DNA of 13,895 bases from NCBI GenBank assembly GCA_964428175.1, contig CAYRXM010000132.1, positions 1 to 13,895 of the forward strand, in the 5' to 3' direction. The DNA is from CAYRXM01 sp964428175 (GTDB taxonomy: Bacteria > Chloroflexota > Anaerolineae > JAFGEY01). Both the position numbers and the translations under genes were made by a program. Positions within the stretch are counted from its first letter, which is position 1; every line of letters starts with the position of its first letter. Shown piece by piece: positions 1 through 6,376 of this stretch. The notes under the pieces were generated by a model. It made no database searches, was not told the DNA's origin, and worked only from the letters and a program-made list of their open reading frames with translations.

Positions 1-114
1 GACAGATGCGCCAGATGCTGCACCTGTCAACACGTGCTGATTACACGATTAGGGGTCGCAATCGACCTTTTTTCAGGGGAATCAACAATAAATGGATTGT
101 AACAAGGCTTTGCC

Positions 115-143
115 TTGCCAGAGTTGTCAAAATGCGGTACAAT
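115..143 (+). promoter_or_regulatory. Sigma70-type promoter of the fmdB-like gene
   Basis: A -35 box TTGCCA (115-120) and a -10 box TACAAT (138-143) are separated by exactly 17 bases. Transcription would start near 150, leaving a leader of about 20 bases that carries the GAGGA ribosome binding site at 158-162. A short perfect inverted repeat, CAAGGC-TTT-GCCTTG (103-117), overlaps the -35 box. It could be an operator or the end of an upstream transcript, but it has no T tract. Nothing recognisable as a gene lies in 1-114. Confidence 0.65.
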
Positions 144-171
144 GTTAAAAGAATATCGAGGAAAAGTTTGA

Positions 172-480
172 ATGCCAATCTATGTTTACCAATGCGCCGA
201 TTGCGGCGTGACGTTTGAGCGCCGCCAGAGCATCACCGCCGAGCCGTTGACCCACTGTCCCGACTGCGAGGGACAGGTGCATCGCGTCATCCAGCCGGTG
301 GGGGTGGTGTTCAAGGGATCGGGTTTTTATGTGACCGACAATCGCAGCCCTTCATCGACGGCGCTGCCTGGTGAGAAAAAGACTGTCGCTGAAAAACCTG
401 TTGATCAATCCACGACCACGTCCTCCGAGCCGGGCAGTGCCAAGACCGAAAAGGCCAAGAGCACCTCAAGCACAGATTAG
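172..480 (+). CDS. FmdB-family small zinc-ribbon protein
   Basis: A 102-residue protein starting MPIYVYQC, the hallmark of the FmdB/CxxC_CxxC_SSSS family of putative regulatory proteins. Two CxxC knuckles (Cys8/Cys11 and Cys29/Cys32) should bind one zinc ion. They are followed by the family's conserved end of the fold, a GSGFYVTD segment at about 49-56. The remaining 45 residues are low-complexity, rich in Ser, Thr, Lys and Glu, and probably disordered, as is common in this family. The ATG at 172 is supported by GAGGA nine bases upstream and by the promoter at 115-143. The biochemical role of the family is poorly known; early members were linked to formamidase/amide regulation. The gene has its own promoter and terminator and is probably functionally unrelated to the sensor cluster that follows. 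Confidence 0.9.
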   Translation: MPIYVYQCADCGVTFERRQSITAEPLTHCPDCEGQVHRVIQPVGVVFKGSGFYVTDNRSPSSTALPGEKKTVAEKPVDQSTTTSSEPGSAKTEKAKSTSSTD

Positions 481-497
481 GCTGTTCTGGCCGGCCG

Positions 498-530
498 ACC
501 GGGGGTAGTGTTACCTCCGGTTTGTTGTGT
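498..530 (+). terminator. Probable rho-independent terminator after fmdB
   Basis: A 10-base-pair stem, ACCGGGGGTA (498-507) with TACCTCCGGT (512-521), closes a four-base GTGT loop. There is one G-T wobble and no bulge. A T-rich but interrupted tail (TTGTTGTGT) follows. The structure lies 17 bases after the fmdB stop, so it most likely ends that transcript and makes the sensor cluster a separate unit. The broken T tract leaves room for read-through. Confidence 0.65.
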
Positions 531-716
531 ATGGGAGTGTCACCTTGAACTGTTTTTTGCCAGACTGGCTTGTTTTGATCGGTGTCGCCGCTGGGTACCT
601 TGCGGATCGACGCTGCCTGCTGTCTGGTGATGCTTTACGTTACGTTCCCCGTTGTTCCTCTGTTTCATTTTCGGCGCATCCGTCTCACACTCGCTCCGCA
701 CCGCTTGAGGTGTGCG

Positions 717-2396
717 ATGTCGTCTAGACGAGCTGCCGCGCACATCGTCGTCCTGATCACGCTCAGCATTGTGATCGGGGCTACGTTCTTGTTGTTGAGC
801 ACCTATGCGCTGCTTGGTTTGGGGCCGCAGACGCGCCACACCGAACTGATCAAAGTCCTGGTTTATGTGCTGGTTTCGACGGTTGCGCTGAATGTGCTGG
901 TTTTCGTGCGCTTGCGCCGGGTGATGCGGCTGCTGCGCGCCTGGGATGCCGGTGAAATGCCGGATGATCACGTTTTGCAGCAGGCGCAGCGACAGGCTTT
1001 GATCTTTCCCAACCGGCTGATCGTCGAGTTGGCCGGGTTCACCGTGATTCTGGCTGTTGTCGCGGTTTACGTCGATGTCACATTCTCGGGCTATGAGATC
1101 ATCCCCGTGTTGATCAATGCCGCACTGACCTCTGCACTCTTGATTGGCATTGGTTTTGCGATCAACATTGGGCTGCGCGTGCTGCTCCAGCCGGTGCTGA
1201 TTCGCATCCCACTGCCGCCGCCGCCGACCTGGGGGCGCTTTTCGATGGGTCTGCGTGTTGCACTGATCCTGGTGCTGGTGGTGCTGATTGTGGTCACGGC
1301 GGCGGGCGCGTTTGCCTACTCGTATGTGATCAAGAGCGTCGACGAACTGACCGAGCAGGAATTGTTTCACCGTCTGGAGCACATCATCATCCCTACCTTG
1401 GGACCGACCCGCATTTTGTTGAGCGATCTGGAGGCGTTTGCCCGCGCGGAAGAATCGTTTTTCGTCCTCAACCGCATGGCCCAATACGTCGAGTGGACGC
1501 CGGCGTACGACCTTATGGTGTATGAAAAGCAACTGCTTGCTCAGGCTGAGGAGCCGTTGTTGTACAAGCGCGATTATTCGTCGTTTCGAGTGGTTGCCGT
1601 GCCCATCGACCGGGCGCGCGTGCTCTGCCTGGCTTTTTACTCTCAGGCGATGCAGACCCGGGCGGCGCGCTCTGCCTTGCGCGTTTACTCCATGTTGGCC
1701 GGCGCGGCGCTGATTTTTGCGGCGATCATTGGGCTGGTGATGAACCGCGATCTGGTGCGCACACTCGGCTATGTGACGCGGCGAATCGATGCACTGGCCG
1801 AACAGGCCGATATATCGGTCTTTTCGCCAATGTCCTATACATCGCTGGACGAGGTCGGCGAGCTGGTGCGTGCGTTTAACCGCATCCAGGAGCGCACGGC
1901 GGTCTATACCGATCAACTGCAAAGCTCCGTCGAAGCGATGGAAGCGGCCGATGTCAAGCGCCAGCAACTGCTCGATACGATGGTCGGCCTGACCGCACCG
2001 GTGATCCCGGTGGCCGAGGGCGTGGCGGTGGCGCTGCTGTCCGGCTATTTCGACGCAGAGCGGGCGGTACACATCCGGCCCAACTTGCTCGGCGGGATAG
2101 CTCAATTTCGCACGCGGCTGGTGATCGTCGATCTGACCGCGGTGGCCGAGGTCAGTGCGCCGCTGACCGAGCAGTTGTCGGCGGCGGTCCGTTCGGTGCG
2201 GTTGATGGGCTGCCAGGTGGTGCTGACCGGGGTTGGGCCGTCGCTGGCCTGGGCGTTGTCGCAGACGGGGGGCGAGCTGAACAATCTGCCCACCCGGCGC
2301 AGCCTGGAAGAAGGGTTGGCATACGCATATCATCGTCTTTCGATGAATCGTCTTTCGATGAATCGTCTATCGATGAATCGTCTGTCGATGAATTGA
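717..2396 (+). CDS. Membrane-bound RsbR-like sensor: six TM helices, HAMP, STAS
   Basis: A 559-residue protein. Hydrophobic segments lie at about 9-35, 44-66, 102-124, 127-158, 175-200 and 325-343. A probable extracytoplasmic domain of about 120 residues separates the last two. A HAMP-like linker (344-400, with a DEVGEL...AFN motif), a short coiled coil and a C-terminal STAS domain (420-545) follow. Six helices plus HAMP recalls some class III adenylate cyclases, but the output here is STAS. The STAS domain looks degenerate: where RsbR proteins have the phosphoacceptor motif Asp-Thr, this one has Ser480-Ala481, and the second candidate site is Ala513. It may therefore scaffold without being phosphorylated. 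The ATG at 717 is chosen for its TGAGGTG ribosome binding site (706-712). A GTG at 582 and an ATG at 630 would extend the N-terminus by 45 or 29 residues but lack a site. I see no convincing sigma70 promoter in 531-716. The protein ends in four RLSMN repeats. Confidence 0.82.
   Translation: MSSRRAAAHIVVLITLSIVIGATFLLLSTYALLGLGPQTRHTELIKVLVYVLVSTVALNVLVFVRLRRVMRLLRAWDAGEMPDDHVLQQAQRQALIFPNRLIVELAGFTVILAVVAVYVDVTFSGYEIIPVLINAALTSALLIGIGFAINIGLRVLLQPVLIRIPLPPPPTWGRFSMGLRVALILVLVVLIVVTAAGAFAYSYVIKSVDELTEQELFHRLEHIIIPTLGPTRILLSDLEAFARAEESFFVLNRMAQYVEWTPAYDLMVYEKQLLAQAEEPLLYKRDYSSFRVVAVPIDRARVLCLAFYSQAMQTRAARSALRVYSMLAGAALIFAAIIGLVMNRDLVRTLGYVTRRIDALAEQADISVFSPMSYTSLDEVGELVRAFNRIQERTAVYTDQLQSSVEAMEAADVKRQQLLDTMVGLTAPVIPVAEGVAVALLSGYFDAERAVHIRPNLLGGIAQFRTRLVIVDLTAVAEVSAPLTEQLSAAVRSVRLMGCQVVLTGVGPSLAWALSQTGGELNNLPTRRSLEEGLAYAYHRLSMNRLSMNRLSMNRLSMN
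2334..2393 (+). repeat. Four tandem 15-bp units encoding RLSMN
   Basis: Four head-to-tail copies of CGTCTTTCGATGAAT run directly into the stop codon of the first sensor gene. Units span 2334-2348, 2349-2363, 2364-2378 and 2379-2393. Copies 1 and 2 are identical; copies 3 and 4 each differ by one base, the third position of the Leu codon (CTT, CTT, CTA, CTG). The peptide repeat Arg-Leu-Ser-Met-Asn is therefore perfect. The unit length is a multiple of three, so gain or loss of copies would change tail length without a frameshift. Confidence 0.95.
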
Positions 2397-2433
2397 CCCG
2401 CACAACGTCGGAGCGATTGAGTAAAGGTTGGTT

Positions 2434-3978
2434 ATGGAATTCCTATTGCTTATCTTGAGCATCATCATCCAGGTGGGGATCGGCTGCTATATTCTGCTAC
2501 AGGGGCTGAAATCGCGCCTGCACAGGTTGTTTGCGCTGTTTATGCTGGTCAATGTGCTGGGCACGTTCAGCGGCCTGCTGCGCCTGGTGCCGACGGATGC
2601 CCGGACTGCCGCGCAGTTGGGGTTTTTGAGCCTGGTGGTCATTTTCATCTGGATAGCGACGTTGATGATCACCGCCGTTCTGGCCATTTTTTACCAGAGC
2701 GAAGCGACCAGGCGCATGGTGTGGGTGCTCTGGCTGCCGATGGGCGTGGCCCTGGTGCTGACCTTTGTCGGCCTGGCGGCGTTTGGCACGCTGGCCGACC
2801 GGACGGTGATTTTGCAGCCTTTGGCCCAAGATGGGCTGTATGCGATCGATCTGGGTGCTTTTTCCTTTGCTGCCTGGGCGTTCGGATACCAGCTTGTGTG
2901 TACGGTTACGGCGCTTGTTTTGTTGCTTGTGGTGATCGTGCGCCGCCAGGGCATCGAGCGTTATCCGGCACTGATTCTGGCGGCGACAATCCTGCTGTTT
3001 TCTGCGTTGGGGGTGACGGGCGGCGCGCTGTTCTCCAACCGGCTGCAAATTGCCGTCCCTGTGTTCTGCGGCGCGTTGCTGTCCATGCATTTTGGCTATG
3101 TTATCTTGCGCTACAGTCTCTTTTCGGCGCGGCGGGTGGCGGTCAACATTGCGCTGGACCGATTGAATGATGGCCTGTTGATCCTGGACGCCGAACAAGT
3201 GGTGCTCGAGTGCAACCGGGCCGCCGCTGAACTGCTGGGCGTGCCGCGCGAACTGATTCCCAACCGGGGCGTGGCCCAGGTTTTGCAGCTCAGCCCGTTT
3301 CCATTTTCGGTCTGGCGGGGGCTGCGCGAAACGCTGAACCAGCCAGCGCAGGAATCGCCCACGGCCTCGACAGAAACCGAGTATTTTTTGAAAGGCACGT
3401 CCAAGATTGTCATCAACGAGGTGACCCCGATCACAGATGGCGTGGGCCACCTGCAAGGCTATGTGTGGGTCTTGTACGACCTTACCGAGCGGCGGCAGAG
3501 CGCGCGAGAGATTGAGCGGCGCAACCGCGAACTGCAAGACGCACTGTCGGAATTGCAATTGACCACCGAAGCGCAGGCCCAGCTTTTGGAGACGATCCGT
3601 ACCCTGTCGGCGCCGGCGGTGCCGGTGCTGCAAGGGATCATCATCTTGCCGCTGTCGGGACACATCAGCAGCGACCGGGCCGTGCTGATCATGAGCAACC
3701 TGCTGGACGGCATCCGCGATTACGATGCCAAGGTAGCGCTCATTGACATCACCGGTGTGCCCAATGTCGATACCAGTGTCGCCAACTATTTGATCCAGGC
3801 GGCGCGTGCGGCTTCGTTGATGGGCTGTCGCCCGCTGTTGGTGGGCATTCGCCCTGAAATCGCTCAGGTGATCGTCGAATTGGGCGTCGATATGGGCGGT
3901 TTGCGCACGTTCAGCGACCTGCAAAGCGGCGTCGAATATGCGTTGCAGATTTTAGGGCGCAGCCTGGTGAATCGTTGA
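2434..3978 (+). CDS. Membrane-bound RsbR-like sensor: seven TM helices, PAS, STAS
   Basis: A 514-residue protein. Seven hydrophobic segments at about 3-22, 31-51, 62-86, 94-116, 140-167, 176-198 and 203-225 resemble the 7TM input region found at the N-terminus of some histidine kinases. A PAS domain (238-350, ending in an LYDLTERR motif) is followed by a coiled coil (352-388) and a C-terminal STAS domain (about 388-508). There is no kinase domain; STAS replaces it. The STAS domain carries the intact RsbR motif DITGVPNVDTSVA, so Thr447 is the expected RsbT target. The second candidate position, in GIRPEIAQV, is Val479. The ATG at 2434 is preferred over the TTG two codons earlier because AAAGG (2423-2427) is well spaced. 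The gene starts 37 bases after the previous stop, consistent with one operon. The ligand is unknown; a lipophilic or membrane-derived cue is plausible from the 7TM part. Confidence 0.87.
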   Translation: MEFLLLILSIIIQVGIGCYILLQGLKSRLHRLFALFMLVNVLGTFSGLLRLVPTDARTAAQLGFLSLVVIFIWIATLMITAVLAIFYQSEATRRMVWVLWLPMGVALVLTFVGLAAFGTLADRTVILQPLAQDGLYAIDLGAFSFAAWAFGYQLVCTVTALVLLLVVIVRRQGIERYPALILAATILLFSALGVTGGALFSNRLQIAVPVFCGALLSMHFGYVILRYSLFSARRVAVNIALDRLNDGLLILDAEQVVLECNRAAAELLGVPRELIPNRGVAQVLQLSPFPFSVWRGLRETLNQPAQESPTASTETEYFLKGTSKIVINEVTPITDGVGHLQGYVWVLYDLTERRQSAREIERRNRELQDALSELQLTTEAQAQLLETIRTLSAPAVPVLQGIIILPLSGHISSDRAVLIMSNLLDGIRDYDAKVALIDITGVPNVDTSVANYLIQAARAASLMGCRPLLVGIRPEIAQVIVELGVDMGGLRTFSDLQSGVEYALQILGRSLVNR

Positions 3979-4015
3979 TCATTTACGCTTCTGGGGGTGA
4001 GGCCAACGTGGCAGC

Positions 4016-4072
4016 CCCGCCGGGTTTGAGACGGCGGGCGCCTCCGGGAGGACAGGCTGCTATAGCGGAGGA
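4016..4072 (+). promoter_or_regulatory. Intercistronic hairpin and possible ribosome-site sequestration
   Basis: The 97-base gap between the second and third sensor genes holds a 7-bp GC stem, CCCGCCG (4016-4022) with CGGCGGG (4032-4038), around a nine-base loop. CCTCCG at 4041-4046 is exactly complementary to CGGAGG at 4066-4071, which is the ribosome binding site of the next gene. CCTCC can instead pair with the adjacent GGAGG at 4047-4051, although that leaves almost no loop. There is no T tract, so this is not a classical terminator. A role in mRNA processing or in setting translation of the third sensor is possible but is inference from base pairing only. Confidence 0.4.
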
Positions 4073-4075
4073 ATT

Positions 4076-6370
4076 ATGAGTAAAGGCCGAGATACATTGA
4101 GCCAATTTCTGGAAATCAGCCGTCAACTGGCGGCCGGGACCGAGGTCGATCTGCTGTGCGAAACCCTGGCCGACGGGTTGATGCAGAGCGGGGTGGATCG
4201 CTGCTCGGTTGTGCTTGGCGTCCAGTACGAGGATACGCTGTTGAGCGAAGGTCAAAGCGTCGTCATCCGCGACGTCGACCCGGCGCGCGAGAAACTGCAC
4301 CTGGGCGAAACGCACCGCACCAACGACTATCCGATCATCGAACACATCATCCGCGAGCGCGAGCCGGTGATGGTGAACGACGTCAAATCAGATGAGCGGC
4401 TGGCCAAGAACGAGCGCGCGTTCATGAACCGCCTGGGCGTCCTGTCGACCATCGTCTGCCCCATGGTCAGCCGCGACCGCGTGATCGGCTATATCCTGGC
4501 CGAAAAGCGAGCCAAAGACGGGTTTACCGACAGCGATCTGGCTTTGTACCGGGCGCTTGCCGGCCATGCGGCGGCGACGATTGAAATGGCCCGGCTGGTG
4601 GCCTCGATGGAGCAAGAGATCGATACCCGCACGCAGCAGGTCGAACAGTTTCGCGGCCTGGCCGATAACGCCGTCGATGCGGTGTGCATGGCCGCGCTGG
4701 GCGAGCACAAGCTGATCTATGCCAACCCGGCCTATTACGACATGCACGGCTATGACGCCGACGACCCGGTGATTGGCATAGTCGATGATTCGTTTGCCTT
4801 TTATGAGGAATCGCAAGGCTCAACGATCACCCAGCTTACCCGCCTGGGCGGGCTGCGGCGCGAGCACAAACACGTTCGCAAAGACGGCTCGACGTTCATC
4901 GGCCAGGACACCGTGTTTGCCGTCCGCGATCAATCCGGCGTGGTCGTTGCCCTGGGCAATATCATCCGCGATGTGACCCAGCAGAAAGCGCTGGAGCAGC
5001 GCCTGCACGAGATGTCGGAGCGCCGCCAGTGGCAGTTCGAGATCATGACCGAGATCGCGCAGGGCATTGCCTCGGCGCCAGCGGTAGAAGAATTGTTTAC
5101 GCGCGTGGTGACGCTGATCAAGGAACGGCTCAATTACGATTATACCCAGTTGTACCTGGTCAACGAGGCCGGCGACGCACTGGACATGGTCGAAGGTTAT
5201 GGCGAGCCAGGCCAGCGGCTCAAGCAAGACGGCCACAGTGTGCCGATGGGCAAAGGCCCCATTGGCACCGCTGCCCATGCCGGTGCGCCGGTGCGCGTCG
5301 ACGATGTAGCCAAACAGGCCAACTGGATCGCCAGCCCGCTGCTGCCCGGCACGCGCTCCGAACTGGCCGTGCCGATCAAGATCGGCAGCCAGGTGTTGGG
5401 TGTGCTCGACGTGCACAGCACCCGCCTGCGCGGGTTCGATGACGACGATCAGGCTTTGCTGGTGGGACTGTGCGGCCAGATCGCCGTGGCCATTCAAAAC
5501 GCACGCATTTTGGCCAACGTCCAGCGTCTGGTCGACGAGCGTACGCGCGAAGTGACCATTTTCCAGTCGCTCACCGAGAATGCCTCTTATGGCGTGTGGA
5601 TGTCCACCCCCGAGGGGGTGATCGAATATGCCAACGGGGCCAGCCACATCATGTTCGGCTACGAGTATCCGGCGTTGGACGGCGGCCGCGAGATGGTCGG
5701 CCTGATGGTCGATCAGTGCCTGTCGGTGCGCGCGGCGCGCCGTTTGCAGGGACAGATGCCGCAAATTTTATCCGGCTCGTCCTGGCAGGGCGAACTGGAC
5801 GGCCAGCGCAAAGACGGCTCGATCTTTAACCTGCTCACCCTGGCCTTTGTGATCGCCAACGATGAAGGTATGCCAATCGCTGTGGCCGCCATCCATCGCG
5901 ACATCACCGAGCAGAAACGGTTGGAGGTCGAGCGGGAGCGTCTGACCCGCGAGAGCATCGAAGCGCAGGAACGGCTGATCCGCGAATTGTCCGCGCCGCT
6001 GATTCCGATCACCGAGAACATTTTGGTCTTGCCGTTGATCGGCGTGATCGACAGCCTGCGCGCGCAGCAAATCATGGAATCGATGCTCCAGGGCGTCGAA
6101 GCCTTTAACGCCGAGGTGGTAATCGTCGATATTACCGGCGTGCCTGTGCTGGACACCAGCGTCGCCAACCACCTGATCCAGATGACCAACGCCGCTTCGC
6201 TGCTCGGCTCCAAGACGGTGCTGGTGGGCATCATGCCCAGCGTGGCCCAGACGTTGGTCGAACTCGGCGTTGACCTGTCAAGTATTGTCACACGCAACAA
6301 CCTGCAGGGCGGTGTGGAATATGCGCTGCGTATGCAGGGATTGCACATTGCGTCATTGCGCAAGGGGTAA
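4076..6370 (+). CDS. Soluble RsbR-like sensor: GAF-PAS-GAF-PAS-STAS
   Basis: A 764-residue protein without hydrophobic segments, hence cytosolic. Domains in order: GAF (about 10-175), PAS (188-305, with YANPAYYDMHGYD and a closing IIRDVTQQK), GAF (315-480, with LLPGTRSELAVPI and GVLDVHS), PAS (490-615, closing in IHRDITEQK), a coiled coil (612-640) and STAS (640-755). The STAS domain is the most canonical RsbR type in the window. DITGVPVLDTSVA gives Thr694 as phosphoacceptor, and Thr726 in the AQT motif is a candidate second site. GAF and PAS domains commonly bind small molecules, haem, flavin or cyclic nucleotides, but I see no diagnostic ligand residue. The ATG at 4076 has a strong GGAGGA site at 4067-4072. 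The giant sensor gene begins six bases after the stop. Its second GAF belongs to the same subfamily as several GAFs of that neighbour. Confidence 0.92.
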   Translation: MSKGRDTLSQFLEISRQLAAGTEVDLLCETLADGLMQSGVDRCSVVLGVQYEDTLLSEGQSVVIRDVDPAREKLHLGETHRTNDYPIIEHIIREREPVMVNDVKSDERLAKNERAFMNRLGVLSTIVCPMVSRDRVIGYILAEKRAKDGFTDSDLALYRALAGHAAATIEMARLVASMEQEIDTRTQQVEQFRGLADNAVDAVCMAALGEHKLIYANPAYYDMHGYDADDPVIGIVDDSFAFYEESQGSTITQLTRLGGLRREHKHVRKDGSTFIGQDTVFAVRDQSGVVVALGNIIRDVTQQKALEQRLHEMSERRQWQFEIMTEIAQGIASAPAVEELFTRVVTLIKERLNYDYTQLYLVNEAGDALDMVEGYGEPGQRLKQDGHSVPMGKGPIGTAAHAGAPVRVDDVAKQANWIASPLLPGTRSELAVPIKIGSQVLGVLDVHSTRLRGFDDDDQALLVGLCGQIAVAIQNARILANVQRLVDERTREVTIFQSLTENASYGVWMSTPEGVIEYANGASHIMFGYEYPALDGGREMVGLMVDQCLSVRAARRLQGQMPQILSGSSWQGELDGQRKDGSIFNLLTLAFVIANDEGMPIAVAAIHRDITEQKRLEVERERLTRESIEAQERLIRELSAPLIPITENILVLPLIGVIDSLRAQQIMESMLQGVEAFNAEVVIVDITGVPVLDTSVANHLIQMTNAASLLGSKTVLVGIMPSVAQTLVELGVDLSSIVTRNNLQGGVEYALRMQGLHIASLRKG

Positions 6371-6376
6371 ACAGCT

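Noticed and set aside
6..218. A 70-codon open frame overlapping the fmdB promoter and start
   Set aside because: It runs through the promoter and the first part of fmdB in another frame, with an Arg-rich product and no family resemblance.
582..716. GTG at 582 or ATG at 630 as the start of the first sensor
   Set aside because: Neither has a ribosome binding site, while the ATG at 717 has TGAGGTG at good spacing. A longer form cannot be fully excluded because the extra segment is partly hydrophobic.
531..716. A sigma70 promoter for the stressosome operon
   Set aside because: TTGAAC (545), TTGCCA (557) and TTGATC (575) resemble -35 boxes, but none has a plausible -10 at 16-18 bases. The real promoter may use another sigma factor, or transcription may read through from fmdB.
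540..2333. A 597-codon open frame on the minus strand opposite the first sensor gene
   Set aside because: It is rich in Gln, His and Arg with no domain pattern, as expected for the complement of a GC-rich gene. The + strand frame has clear membrane, HAMP and STAS features.
2497..3924. A 475-codon minus-strand open frame opposite the second sensor gene
   Set aside because: Same Gln/His/Arg-rich composition and no recognisable motif; it mirrors the codon bias of the real gene.
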